A model generated the notes under the pieces. That model was not told the origin of the DNA and ran no database searches. It worked only from the letters and a program-made list of their open reading frames with translations. The translations under genes were made by a program, and so were the position numbers. A stretch of DNA of 64,000 nt from Gymnothorax reevesii (taxonomy: Eukaryota > Chordata > Actinopteri > Anguilliformes > Muraenidae): assembly GCA_029721435.1 (NCBI GenBank), contig CM056588.1:37837430-37901429 (forward strand), in the 5' to 3' direction. Below are positions 46,295 to 58,539 of the stretch, one piece after another; position 1 is the first letter of the stretch; each line of letters starts with the position of its first letter.

Positions 46295-46742
46295 TTAAAG
46301 GTCCCCTATGAATAAAATCACATTTTCTTTAGACTAATGATTTGGCCCTCCCTCTATGTTACATGCGGCAAAACATTAAAGGATTGTTTCAAAGTTGTTG
46401 CTGCTGCACCCTTCTTGAGAATTCACGTTTTTGAACCGGTTTTGATTCTGTGCCCCTATAAATGTCACAGCGGGAGACATTTGCATAGTACAGCCCAGTA
46501 TAGACATGTTACAGGTCCAGTGCTCACGATGAGACAGCCAAGCAGAGTACGGCCTCATTCTTACAGACTCACCGCCCATTCAAAACAGTGCACAGTTAGT
46601 GAAGAGAGAGAGAGTGGGATGCAGGAAACTGGCTGCAAATGACAAATTTGTCTTCTTTACCTACAAGCTTCAAAACCTTGTATTACAGACACCAGGGAAT
46701 AGTCTAAAGTTGTTGAAAATTTGTATAATATGGGACCTTTAA
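46295..46742. mobile_element. TTAA-flanked MITE (440 bp)
   Basis: TTAA at 46295-46298 and 46739-46742 flank a 440-bp body with inverted ends AGGTCCCCTATGAATAAA and the complement of AGGTCCCATATTATACAA. This resembles a common fish TTAA family. The inner frames (46337-46642) are not a transposase. Confidence 0.8.
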
Positions 46743-48535
46743 AATCTGGCTGACTCACAGGACAAAAACCCAAAACTCAAAACTCTGTGAGCTTGAGCTG
46801 AGGTCCGAGGAACCAATCTAAAGATCAATAATCATGTTTGTTTGAGACCCCCGCACAATCCAGACAGGAAGTGCAACTCTTATTGGCACCTGCTATGACC
46901 CAGGGTCTTTCATTCTGACATGTGGGCATCTGTTGGATTCGCCAGCTTCAAGGCCCATAACTCCAAACAAGTGAATTTGCAGTGAAGGCCAAGTGTCTTC
47001 TTTCCAGAGTAAGATTAATTAAACTTCACCTCTCATTCTACTATCCTCTCTTCCCATATTTTCTTTCTCCACATTAATCAGTGTGACCTCTCATGTTGGT
47101 GGTGCCATAAAAAAGATGACAACATTAGTTTAAATGTTATGAAATGAAATAAAACATTCCTTGCTTTACAGGGAACACCAAACTGCCCACCTCAGACTGT
47201 ACATGATACAGTATCTGCCACCAGTTTTCTGCCAGCTTCTACATATACTTACCCCAGAATCATCATCTCTTTTTAAGATCTATTCGTATCCAAGGGTAAG
47301 AGAAGATGTTCTACAATACATGCTTCCAGTCACATTTCATATTTTCTTTATGCATAATAAGAAACACATCTGCTTGAAATGAGTTTTGGGATTGTCACTA
47401 AACATGCTAAAAGCTGCTATAATAGATGAGACGGGGGGGGGGGGAGATAATAATTTAAACAATTATTAGTCCTGACTTGTTCTCAGTCATTTTCATAATT
47501 AATAATAGATTCACTCAGAGAAAACTCCAGGCCATCAGGTGCTGCTATTTCTCCTCGTTTAAGCAAGATGACAATCATTCATTTGGACGCGTACTTTGGG
47601 TATTTACTCCGTTGCCCGTCCACGGGCTAACCCCTTACACGTGATAAATACAGCATATTTCCAAATCGCAACATTAAAATGCAGCATATCCACTTTACAC
47701 GAAGAAACTCTGCAAAAAGCATGTTGACCATTTTTACTTCAACCGAACACAATTCAAGCACCAAGCAAGGAAATAAGCATGCAGCAAAACAAAGATAAAA
47801 TCATATCAGCGCTGAGTTGCTAGAATTTCTCCTGAATTTGTGTTATCAATACAAACGATACCTCAAGAATCCAACGATATAAGCCTTGTCATTTTAAAGC
47901 AACACCATACTCAAAGAACAGCAAACATACACTTTACAGTCTACAGAGATGAGCAAAAAAATCTTACCCTTGATATTTTGTGATAAAAAAAAAAATTGTT
48001 AGAGGGTAAATTCACGCTTGCTATTGTAAGCTGAATGTGTTCGTGTTATAACGAAACTAGATCTTCCAGTTTCCACGCATGTGTATCTTCTCGAACATTG
48101 CTTCAAAGATCTCAGTTCCTCAGCATTCAGCTTGCTTGCAATGTATTTTCTTCTCTGTGATTGGCTTGTGATGCAGTCAGTAAGACTTTGCCAGTAACCA
48201 CTTGAATCTATGGGCTCTGACGTTTCCAACGAGCCCTAAATCACCTTAATTGCACAAACCTAGCCTGAGCTAGAGCCTTGTATTCCCAGTACGTCAAACC
48301 GAGTCCATGTGCCATTTGAATGCACTTAAATAGTGCAACAATATAAACACTTAACAGGTTTGTTTGTGCTATTTTCAGTATAATTATCCGCTAAATATTC
48401 AACCGTCGTATTCAAAGTCATTTTCTGACAAAAACTCATGAATACTGAGGGCATAACAGTACAAACAAAGTGAGTGACTTGTTTTCTTGACTCATTCTTT
48501 ATAGAGCCATTTGACAGCACTGTCTTCCATCAACT
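46743..48535. other. Intergenic or intronic, no supported feature
   Basis: A poly(G) run lies at about 47432-47443 and poly(A) near 47986. No exon, gene or repeat end was recognised. Confidence 0.45.
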
Positions 48536-48537
48536 GA

Positions 48538-48608
48538 TGTAGCCTAATGGTGAGGATGTAGTATCAAAAAGCTGGAGACCTGTGTTCAAGTCCTCAATCA
48601 GGCGAGCT
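48538..48608 (+). repeat. tRNA-like pol III promoter, probably SINE head
   Basis: TAGCCTAATGG (48540-48550) matches the A box and TGTTCAAGTCC (48592-48602) the B box, separated as in a tRNA. The flanks do not fold into a convincing acceptor stem, and no anticodon arm is convincing, so this is more likely a tRNA-derived SINE head or decayed tRNA pseudogene than a functional tRNA. Confidence 0.4.
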
Positions 48609-51600
48609 TTTAGTAAGACAATGGTAGCTTTTTTCTTGAATAAATAATTGCTCGGGTTTTTATTCTTTTTACTTTTATTTCCCCATTTTTTAAACTTTTT
48701 TTGTATTCATAATCTTATTAATTTGCTTTTTTAAAAAATAAATCTGCACCAGTGGAGCCAAACTTCATTTTCTTTGTATTTATTGTCTTTGAATGGGAAA
48801 TTGTATAGGATATAGGACTGGCAGAAATCATCATTTAAAAATTATTTTTAAATTCAATAAATTAAAAACTGGCTGTATTTGGGTGGCATTAATGCCTGTA
48901 GTGACATGAAAGTGAAATTAGATGAGTTTTACTGTTTAATATCTGAGAAATCTGATTTGGCACACATGGTACCTGAATTTGGAGAACCCACCAAGACATT
49001 CCTCTCTAATTTTGCATCGATTTATTTGATTAGAAATTTGGCACAGATAATGATGAGATTCTGTGCTGTAAATTTTTTGAGGTTTCAGACTGCAGCTAAA
49101 TAAGTTCACAAGGGATGGAAGTAATACTTTGTTGGGGGCAAAATGAGATGTTTCATTTACACTATGTTCCATCTTCATTTACTCTGACTCAGTGGCATAT
49201 ATACTGATTTTTACACCACAGCAGAAATCCCAAAAAAAAGGTTTTACCTTTATTATGATAGCAAGATTATTGAAACAGACTAAGTAGTCACAGAGATGTA
49301 CTCATTTCATTTTGGGCTTTCCATTTTTGAAAAAAGAGGCTCAGGGCTTAAATCAGGGGTTAAATTAGCATTATTCAGAATTGCATACCTGTCAACTATC
49401 ACGCATATGACTTGAGTCTCATATTTTTATATCGAATTGCCATGTCCCACTTTTAAATCAAACTTCGCTGTACCAAGAGTGAAAGGTGATATTTCATTGG
49501 AACGCGGATCAGTCATTATTCAATCAACGCAAATTTAAGAGATTCTCATGTAGAATTGAAGTATTGTATGCACGGAGGTTTTTCATGAAGTGCAAGTTAA
49601 ATCACCTAATGTGCGGAAAAGGTAGCGCGGACATTTCAGAGCAGTTTGTCCTTCATAAAGCATCGGCTTATTCATAAGCAAATTATTTCTCTGTCTTGAA
49701 TTTAGCCCATTGTTTATATTCGCTATTAGATCCAATGGACAGAGAAGTCGGGTCTTCAATTGCTGATGGATTATTACTATAATTGGAAAACACGTCAATG
49801 AAGGAATATGACTGAGAACCAGCCAGGACTAATTGTTGTAATAAAGGGATGTTCTGTGATCCTCCAATTCCCAGTTCTGGTGCTGCCACTGAGTGGAGAA
49901 AATGAATTCAGGTATTAAAATGACAGTCGTCACTGGTTTATTTGTCTAGGTGCAGGTCCGCAGCACACACTGAAGCAGTGCATTTTAACTGCCCAAGACC
50001 AATCCAGGTGAATGCACAAAAATCACTGCATTTTATTCACGTGCTCAGGTCAAGGTGAAATGTAATGAGGCATTCACTGTAATTATCTGAGAACAACATC
50101 TGGAATTTGCAGAGTCATGCAACTTTGATGGTAGTGGAAATTTTCATTTAAGAAAAAAGTCCAAAAGTTGTTTTTTTCCCCACTATTTATCCATCACAAG
50201 TCTGTAATAACCTCAGATTGAGATATTAGATTATTTTGCTTTGACAGTGAGTGGTAGGCTGAGTGGATCAGATGCATTAATCTAAGTGTCATTTCAGGCT
50301 CCAAGGCAAGCCGACGTGAGCGCTGCGTTAGACCGTGCATACATTTGCAAGTCTCTGTAATGTTCTTTTACTCTCTTCTCTTAATGTTTACGTCTAACAA
50401 TCAGCAACCAATTCAAGCTCATGGAACCAGGAGAGGTGAGTTAACCGTGTAATCAGATCCGTTAATAGATCAATTAAGCGCTGAGTAACAACGGGAACCA
50501 ATAGACTCTGCAGTTCTCCGTGAGCTGAGACGTTGACCCCTGATCTTGATTATATCTCCAGAAGACGCCTCATCAGTGCTTTTGATTAAAAAGAAAAAAA
50601 ACAATGCGTCAAGGCTAACTGTTCTCATTTCATTTGAAGAATGCAAATGAACTCTAATCCTTGTCCTCCATTTTCCAATATGCTTTAAGAAGCAAGATCA
50701 CAAGTATGTGATGAGAATGTGCTTTAACTGAACATTCCACAAACGATGTAACAATCAAAATAAGTGATAGCAAGGTATGGAGCCCTTTGAACAAGAAAAT
50801 AAAGGAAAAATCCAGACTGTGCTACGTTTAAAGGTACATGCACACAGGGTGTCTGGAATGCAATGCAGGATCTAACCTTGTCCAAACTATTCAACAAGTT
50901 AGTTGGATTCCTTCAGTAAGGCTCTGGACTGGTCCCTCCCCCCCATTAATCCATAAGAACCCAAAAGAATACCTTAATGAAGAGTACTGATGTCAGCTTG
51001 TGACATTTGTATCGTTTCACATGCAACAAAAGCCTACGGCTACCTACAACTAAACTACAATGACAAGTGACAAGAAACGGATTGAGGAACAGCTTGTTTT
51101 GTTATTGCTAGTTTCATACATCTGCTGAGGTTGAAAAGGAGACAATCCAAAATAAGATTGCCAAGTCCAGGGAGAAGAAGGCTGCAAAGGCTTTTGCTGG
51201 GAACACAGGAGGATTTTTAAGACTTCGAAATATTTCCAAACATGGCTTACCAAGCGTCGGAGGTGCAGACAAAAGGATATATTTACAGATAAATGTCACG
51301 ATATGCTAAAAACAACTGATACGTGCAGTTATTGGAGGGATGATAATACTTAGAAACATTTTACTGCTGTCTTGCTAATAATGCCTCCTGTCTGAGTCAA
51401 CAATTAATCAACCAGTTGATGAGAAACTGTGATTCTGGGTTTCCCCCAGTAGTTCCTGTGTCCCAAAAAAAGGACCAGACACTGTAGTCAAGGAAGCAAA
51501 AAGTAGCCTAGCCCCTTCGTGTGAAAATTAAAAAAGTCCCCAAAATTCTCGTTCCTAAACAGGTTCTAGCAGTATTTAGCCCCTTCTCCAAATTTCATAC

Positions 51601-51730
51601 AAGTAGTCCTGCCCAGGTCAGACTCTGGAGAGAGTGGTATTTTACCTGACTGTTTCCTGACCTTGCACCATTGAACCTTCACCACGAGCTACCAGAAGGA
51701 AGATTAGATCTTCCCCAAGTATCCACCTTC
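48609..51730. other. No supported feature
   Basis: About 3.1 kb without a recognisable gene, RNA or transposon end; T- and A-rich patches near 48650-48740. Confidence 0.5.
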
Positions 51731-51735
51731 CCCCC

Positions 51736-51835
51736 TCTTAACCTTTATTTAACCAGGAAAATTCCAGTGAGAACATGCTTCTCTGTTTAAAGCACGCCTG
51801 GATGGGAATGCCAGAGAGAACAGTTACACGTTGAA
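51736..51835 (+). repeat. Interspersed fish repeat fragment
   Basis: CCTTTATTTAACCAGGAAAA followed by TTCCAGTGAGAACATGCTTC matches a repeat common in many teleosts (CTTTATTTAACCAGG...CCCATTGAGA), recognised from memory. Another scrap lies near 41979. Confidence 0.5.
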
Positions 51836-53020
51836 AGCAGCAGTAAGAAGTAGGAATAAAGGCCCCAGGAGTCGGTTGCAGAGGTTAAAGGCTGTGCTCT
51901 AGGGCCCAATGTATGAGCTCTCCTCATGCAAGTCCTGACCTGCGTTTCAATAGTCTTTTTTGCTTAGGAGAGTTCCTATCTCCTGGAAAATGATCTGGAG
52001 TTATCTATATGGCAGCTCTGATAAGTGTGTTTGAATTCTCTAAATGTAAAGAAAAGGTGCTTTAATGCTCACTAACTTAACACCTTAAGTATAGGGTACA
52101 ATGAAGCATCCTCTACGAAGAGAAAGGAGATAACTCCGCCCCATAGTGCCACGCAGCGGGATTATTTAGAGCGATAACCATCCATCTGGCCACTCATGAA
52201 AACAAATGAATATGACAGATGAGAGATGTTTGATCAAGTTGTCTAGTGTGAGTGCATTTGGATTCTCTTAGCAGTGCGGTTGTCCTCCTAAGCCTTGGTA
52301 AATTCCCCTCTAAACCTTTCCATTACTTTATGACATTTCCCGTCGAGGTTAAAGAAAAGTGGTAAAGTACTGAACGATAGGATGTAAATTTTTGACTATT
52401 CGAGCACAGCCCTAGTGTCACAACCAGCCACGCTTAAGTAAACACAAAATTGTGGCTGCTTAAAGATCTCCTTTTCCCCACAGGTAAACCAGAGTACTAT
52501 GTGCCTCAGATAGGTGTGCAAGTGTATCCCACCTGTAAATTAGAACACATGAGACAAGAACTACACATAGCCTATTTAATGGCGGCTTAGCAATGCATCA
52601 GTGTCCTGCTGTGTAGGAACCCAACCTACCTACCCACAAGTAGTGACTCTACTCAACAATTTAAAATAAACAATTAACACCTTTTCGCAATCTCTGTCCA
52701 GTTCCACAGGAGCTTTAGCCCAGATATGAACACTATGAACACTACACTATGAAGCGTATTGCAACAAATCCTTTCAAATGCCCCATTTAAACCAATCACC
52801 ATCGCATTATTGGTCAGTTTGTGAAACAGGAAGAATAAAGATGATCAATTCTGAATCCGGTCTAAAGGCCATATTTCTGCTGTTTAGAAGCAAAAGTGGG
52901 GCTTTAATGGACTGACTCTACCTCAGGCAGAGTGAGCGAAAGCCTGCCAAAGTGCTGTTAAATATGTCAGTTTATTTCAGCGACTTTACTGTAATACTAT
53001 AAATCAAGTGTCTCCACTAT
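51836..53020. other. No supported feature
   Basis: No gene or repeat end recognised. Confidence 0.45.
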
Positions 53021-53311
53021 GCATCCATCTGTTGTCTAACCACTTATCTTTGGTCAGGGTGATGGAGGACTGATGTCTATTGCAGCATACAGTGGGCATA
53101 CCTTTAGAGCAGGGCTCTCCCAGTCACATTTTCTGAGGGCTGAGAACGGCTGGTTTGCCTGTCTCCCTTTACCCAGGAGTCAGGATTGATGACAGTCAAA
53201 CAGTGGCAATAATTGTTCACTTAATTGCAGGGAGGAAGAGAAAACCAGCGCTAGATTTCGACTCAAGGACCAGAGTTGGGCAGCCCAACTGTAGAGAGTC
53301 CAATTCACCTG

Positions 53312-53427
53312 GGGTGGGTTTCCCGAAACCACAGATGCTAACTTAAATAGTTGGACCAGTTGACAGTGAATGGACGAACTATGCAAGTTGCTGCCTTAGC
53401 GACTATGCCTTTGGGAAATGAACTCCT
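53312..53427. mobile_element. Decayed Harbinger-like MITE
   Basis: TGGGTTTCCCGAAACCACAG and, inverted at the right, TTAGCGACTATGCCTTTGGG with GAAATGA resemble the ends of a fish MITE with TTTCCCGAAAC(G/C) termini and inner GCTAAC motifs. Strongly eroded; assignment from memory. Confidence 0.4.
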
Positions 53428-53540
53428 GAAATGCATGTTGATGGACTGCGGGGAGAGATTAGAGTAACCGGGGAAAGCCATGAGGAAATTGGGGGAACAT
53501 GCAAATTTCACACAGAGAGGCCGCAGGTATGATTCAAACC

Positions 53541-53743
53541 AGGGATGGCCGATTTCAGTCGGGTGGGCCATAGTGTCTTCAGGTTTTTAGTGCGTTTCCA
53601 GGGGAGTGATCAATTCAAGTCACTGATTGGCTAAATAATTCACACACCTTGATTTTCATGCTTTAATTGCCAGCTAATTGAAAAGAGAACACCAAAACCA
53701 GCAGGTTCAGTGGCGCTCCAGGACTGGAGTTGCCCATCCCTAG
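53541..53743. mobile_element. hAT-type MITE with intact 8-bp target duplication
   Basis: TTCAAACC at 53533-53540 is repeated at 53744-53751. The 203-bp body starts AGGGATGGCCGATTTCAG and ends with a complement of AGGGATGGGCAACTCCAG. Ends and duplication length identify a hAT MITE. It interrupts the LINE-derived repeat and is followed shortly by the solo LTR. Confidence 0.8.
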
Positions 53744-53884
53744 TTCAAACCAACAATTCACTCTCTATGAAGCTACAGCATGGCCTACTGCACAACCACG
53801 CCAGCCAGGATGAAGTGAAAAAAAAAGCAAACAATGACACCAGTAAGGTAATGATTTTAAATCCCACCAGTAGGCCCTTTGTGT

Positions 53885-55022
53885 GGGACTGTGACGGTGT
53901 GTTCAGGAACCACATGCGAGAAAGGGAATCCAAAAAACGTATGCCTTTAATGAATGCTGGGCCAGCACCAATACACACAAGAATTGTCAAGCCACAAAAC
54001 AAAATCCAAAAACAAAGTCGACTGGACAGGCCGGGGTCAGAACCAGAAGAAACAGAGGTGAAACAGTACATAAACAGCAGGCAAAAAGTCACAGTCGATA
54101 TCCAAAGCAGTGGGTCTTTCACAGGGCATCCAAACGCAGAGATTGTGGTCATACAAAAATGGGTCGAAATCCAGAAAGACTAAAACAATACAAAAACGGC
54201 AATGGCAAGAATCTTGGTCTGACAAAACAGTCAAAGACAAACAAAAATCAATGGCATACACAAGACTCTGCACAAAGAAATATTGATCAACGTTCTAACA
54301 AAGTCAGAACAGCAGTGAGGACTCTAAATAGACAAAAGGGAGGTCACATGCTATGCAGGGAACAGGTGAATGGCAGGAGAACTAATTACAATGGGAGGAA
54401 CACATGGGGAAATCCTAACCACAACAATTGGCGAAAGCCAAGTCACGGACGGGAATCACGCAGACATCCTATGATAGTCATACAGCTCCAGTCAGGGAGT
54501 TCTAAGTGCACAGACAATGAGTGCAGGAAAGCAATTAAGCACGTGTGAGAGATCTCGCAGAAACTCAGAGAGAGACAGGGAAAGGTAGGGCAGAGACTAG
54601 AACAGGGCAATTGCTGAGATTGAATTAGTACTAATTAGAAGCGGTGCAACATTACAGATTTAACTAGAGCGCTCGTTAGTGAGTTAGTAATATATACATG
54701 GATTAGTTGGGTTAGTACACTATGATACAAAATACAAATGTTAGTCTTGTTAGTAATCAAGAACAGCAAGGCGAAGGAAGAAAACAAGAATTGAAGTAAT
54801 AATATGAAACACCAGAGACCATTGAAATCACCCGAGGCAGGTGAGCACACAGACTGGGGAGACGGACTGAACCAACTAGATCACGAGACAGGGGAGACAA
54901 GTGCAATGGAACTGAAAATGGCAAGAACAGAAAATCTGAGTATACAATAACCAAAAATAATAAAGAAAAGACATAATCATGAACATAAAACACGAACATA
55001 AAACCAGAACCATGACAGGGAC
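53885..55022 (-). mobile_element. Solo LTR, Gypsy-like (1128 bp)
   Basis: GGGAC at 53885-53889 and 55018-55022 are a 5-bp target duplication. The 1128 bases between start TGTGACGG and end CATGACA, so in the minus orientation the LTR begins TGTCATGG and ends CCGTCACA, the TG...CA ends with a TGTCATGGTTCTGG start that is typical of fish Gypsy LTRs. No polymerase or gag remnant adjoins, so LTR-LTR recombination has removed the interior. Open frames at 53710-54183 and 54159-54548 are incidental. Confidence 0.8.
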
Positions 55023-55104
55023 GATTGCATGTCCTCCCAGTGGTTTCTGTTAGGGTACCCCGATTTTTATTCCAAAATCTCAAATCAGACTAGACTGCTT
55101 GTAG

Positions 55105-55236
55105 CAGTGTTTCTCCACACCAGTCCTGGGATCCAGAGCCCTACACATTTGTGTGCAAAATCTTCAATAGCGTGATTAATCAGCAAATCAGCAGTTAACC
55201 AGCTAACCCTAATCATCAATCTCTTGTTTAGTTGAA
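55105..55236 (+). mobile_element. hAT-like MITE, partial
   Basis: CAGTGTTTCTCCACACCAGT followed by CCTACACATTTGTGTGC and GTTAACCAGCTAACCCTAAT matches the reverse complement of 55477-55616. The right end is diverged. Confidence 0.65.
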
Positions 55237-55476
55237 TAAGGTATGATAAATCATGGCTGGTACAATCAAGAATAATACTTTTCTAGTTAAAAGAGATTGT
55301 TGTTTTCCATAGTTTGATTGCAGCATGTTCTGCTTGGTGCACTTATTTTGAATTAAAACATCAATGAGAAATAACTTCATAAAGACACTGTTTTCACCAT
55401 GTCCTGATAGATCCATAAATCTAGCAACCACTTAATAGTAAAACACTTCTTAATCAGAGAGCTTAATGTCTTGAGG

Positions 55477-55616
55477 CAGTGTTTCTTAATTTGGGACACT
55501 TGATTCAACGAACCAAGAGACTGATGATTAGGATTAGCTGGTTAACTGAATTATGCTGAGCTGGAACACAAATGTGTAGGTCTGTCGGTCACCAGGACAG
55601 GAGTAGAGAAAAACTG
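55477..55616 (-). mobile_element. hAT-like MITE, full length
   Basis: CAGTGTTTCTTAATTTGGG and, at the other side, the complement of CAGTTTTTCTCTACTCCTG form the ends of a 140-bp element. It is an inverted copy of 55105-55236, 240 bases away, so the two can pair as a hairpin. No clear target duplication. Confidence 0.65.
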
Positions 55617-55619
55617 AAT

Positions 55620-57625
55620 CAGAGAATCAAATTTGCCTGTGGGTATTAATGTGTGGGCTAATGGTGCGAGAGTCTAGTGCATTCTAGGACAGGCTGCAGC
55701 GAGTGACCCTGAGCTGCAATAAGAGGTTTAAAAAATACTCTTTACTAACAATTCAAAAATTGTAGCTTATAGAGTCAAACAAAGGGCAAAAAGTCATTGC
55801 TGCAAACATTGTGGAGCACCACATTACTGTCTAACTACTGAATGCACTGGCAACTTCACAAAAATAATTCAAAATCATTTAAATTTAAGTCAAAGTGAGA
55901 GTTTTCTTTTATCCTGTTTTTCCTTATTTTCCTGAACCCTAACCCACATAAATCACATCCTTAAAAATCAGAAAACAGGATTTGGATGTGGTTCAGATAT
56001 ACATTGAGCATTGGCCTCGTTTTTTGAGTGACTCCAAACACCAGTAGACGCCAGTAAGGTTCCATGATTCAAAACCAGGACGAATAACACGTTTTCCCCT
56101 TTCAGATCAAAGCAAACCTGAGAAATTCCCAGGCCGTGATTAGGGTCATGGACCTGGGTCATTTAAAACAGGCTGACCCCTTTTATTCCAAAGGTGAACC
56201 CGGGACTTTCATTGCATCGGTGAGAAAGAGATAAAGGTAAGCCAGCATATATCCATTTGTGTGAGATGGGCCTCTTTTCATTTTGAGCCAACAGATAAAA
56301 ACCCTCAATAATACACAAGGAAATGATCTAGAGAATAAGATTACACCCACATGGATTATGTATTCTCCATGACAAAATATGCCCACTGAGGCATAGGAGC
56401 CAGCCAATTGTCATTCATGCTGCCCCTGTTAGAAGGGTAATGAGAAATCACAGATCAAGAGCTATAGCTGTCAAAGTGCCACACAGCCGATACCAAACCC
56501 AGCGCACTGCAATGTCACTCCCTCCTCAAAGGACCAGTCTGAAAGATTTGAAGGTTTAACTCAAGAGAGAAAGATCGGGAAAATTTGGCTTCAATCATTC
56601 GGATGGATATTTATCTGCTGAGGCAAACAACCAGTGTCGTCTCTCCCAACGCACGGCGAAAAAATTTGGCATTTCGAGCTTACATTGGAAAATCTTGAGG
56701 TTATCTGAAGAGACAAATACAGGGCAATGGTTTGTAAAGGACATGAATATTTATTTGCGATAGATTTTCCACATGTCCTTGTGAGCTTGACGGGTCGAGC
56801 CGGCAAACTAATGACGCAGTCAGCAGATGATAACCAATACTGCACTTGCTCTGAGGTGCGAGAGTAATCTTTAACATGATGGATGACTAAACTGCTTCCA
56901 ACACTGCCAGAAATCAACAGGAGAGGAAACTGTTTCTGATTCAGTTTTGATCATCTGCATTTTGATCTTTGGCACCTGCAACGAAGCCCAGAGGTCATCA
57001 AAGTGAAGCATTTTACCTCCAGCCTGTTTGATATGCCCATGTTTCTCCTCGCAAAGTGATAAGGAGCAATGATAAGACAATTTCTTTCCGCTCTGATTAT
57101 TAACGAGAGCCAGCCGTTCCTCTTGCCAGTGTCATAAATCATTCCTGCACTCAGCTGCCAAAGGGAAGACGACCGAGTAGGACCCAGCCTAGTGCTGATC
57201 CAAAATCAACTTGTATTTCGGGTGATAGTAGACAAAGTGTTAAGATGAGCAGAGGAAAACTGATCCAAGATCAGCACACCTACTGTAACAGGTTTTACAA
57301 ATGGAGGCACAAGGTTGGCATGGCTTATCAGTACAAACAGACGGTTGCACCTGTTTCGTTTTTGAATCTGTGTGGGTTGATTTCCACTTTGAGAGCTCTG
57401 TCTTAATGGCTGCTGAAAAGACTGGTTGAGTAACCACTTGAGAAATAAAGGTTGATTGTTCTGTTCTTTCAGGGACTAATCTGCCAACAAATGAACCCTG
57501 AAAGTACCTATCATCTGCTTTGCTTCGCTGAGGTACCTTTTACGAACAAAAAAGGCTCAAATAATTGTGTAATGTACTCTTGAAGGACCACCCAAGTTAT
57601 AAAAGTGTGAGGTGGGATGCAGAGA
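55620..57625. other. No supported feature
   Basis: Two kb without a recognisable gene, RNA or transposon end. Confidence 0.5.
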
Positions 57626-57627
57626 TC

Positions 57628-58225
57628 TACAACCCCAATTCCAAAATAGTTGGGATGAATTGTAAATTGTGAAAAATGCAATGACTTTCACATCACATGA
57701 GCCAATATGTTATTTACAATAGAGCATAGATAACATTTCAAATGTTGAAACTGAGATATTTTACATTTTTATCCACAAATTGAGCTTATTTCTAATTTTC
57801 TGGCTGAAACAGGTCTAAAAAAAGTTGGGACACAGGCAAAAAAGGGCTGAAAAAGCAATTAATATATAAGAATATCAGCTGAAAGAAAATTTAGCAAGTA
57901 ATTAAGTTAACTGGCATCAGGTGTGTAACATGATTGGCATAAGGGATGTCTTATAGAGGCTGAGTCTCTCAGACGTAAAGATGGCCAGAGGCTCTCCAAC
58001 CTGTGAAGACCTGCATAAAAAACTAGTGGAATATTTTAAAAACTATGTTCCTCAACATCAAATTGCAAAGGCTTTGAAAGTCTCATCATCGACAGTGCAT
58101 AACATCATCAAAAGATTCAGAGAAACTGGAAAAATCTCTGTGCGTAAGAGACAAGGCCAAAGACTGAATGCCCTCAGACGCCACTGCATCACTCACTGAC
58201 ATTGGCTGCTCTTTTAGTGGATGGA
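57628..58225 (+). mobile_element. Tc1/mariner-like element, 5' part
   Basis: Begins CTACAACCCCAATTCCAAAA, the terminal repeat of an abundant fish family, with AAGTTGGGACACAGGCAAAA as a second internal copy near 57823 and a leader before the coding part. Only the first quarter of the transposase and no 3' end remain. Confidence 0.7.
57981..58199 (+). pseudogene. Truncated Tc1-like transposase, HTH domain only
   Basis: 72 codons, MARGSPTCEDLHKKLVEYF to HCITH. Residues about 25-60 form a helix-turn-helix of the Tc3/paired type (QIAKALKVSSSTVHNIIKRF) followed by a basic KISVRKRQGQ linker. The catalytic domain is missing; the following sequence is unrelated. A free DNA-binding fragment of this kind is conceivable as a product but nothing indicates expression. 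Confidence 0.7.
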
Positions 58226-58379
58226 AAGATGGTGACTTTCAGTTTTTTTTATTGTTTGGTTGCCTTCTCAATATTTGAAATGTTGTACAGACTTCCAAAA
58301 AAAATCACAAAAAATCCAAATCTTCATACTCCATGGGTAATTTTTCTTATTTAACATTAGTTTTGTGTGCAACTTGTCT

Positions 58380-58535
58380 TTCATTTTAAGTCTGTTACCC
58401 ACCAGATGCTGGGTACCTTCCCAGGTGATGCTCTGGCTGGTCTGCACTGCAGCAATCTACAGTTCCTGCTTGTTTTGGGCACTTCAGTCTTGCCTTCAGC
58501 ATGTAAAATGCACGCTAAGCTGCTTTCAGACGCAG
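58380..58535 (-). mobile_element. Fragment of Tc1/mariner-like transposase C-terminus
   Basis: The minus-strand text corresponding to CCAGGTGATGCTCTGGCTGG, CTGCACTGCAGCAATCTACA and CTTCAGTCTTGCCTTCAGCA matches the C-terminal coding region (QAWQSI, then a GR-type tail) of a fish Tc1-like family remembered from other genomes. No ends are present. Confidence 0.5.
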
Positions 58536-58539
58536 CGTA

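Larger units (their letters stand above)
53022..53805 (+). mobile_element. L2-like LINE 3' region, interrupted
   Basis: Pieces of a common fish LINE 3' sequence are visible in order: GGTGATGGAGGACTGATGTC at about 53061, GGGGGAACATGCAAATTTCA with CACAGAGAGGCCGCAGGTAT at about 53491-53530, GATTCAAACC, and after the MITE CAACAATTCACTCTCTATGA and ACTGCACAACCACGCC. This is the familiar text ending in a variant of GAACATGCAAACTCCACACA and a closing CTAACCACTGCACCACC-like motif. It is broken by MITE-like material at about 53310-53427 and the hAT MITE at 53541-53743. Confidence 0.6.

Noticed and set aside
46337..46642. 101-codon frame
   Set aside because: Lies within the non-autonomous TTAA element and lacks any transposase motif.
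48538..48608. Functional tRNA gene
   Set aside because: A and B boxes are present but the acceptor and anticodon stems do not pair convincingly.
53710..54548. Two adjacent frames of 157 and 129 codons as a gene
   Set aside because: They lie within and across the border of a solo LTR, and the composition is A-rich and without motifs.
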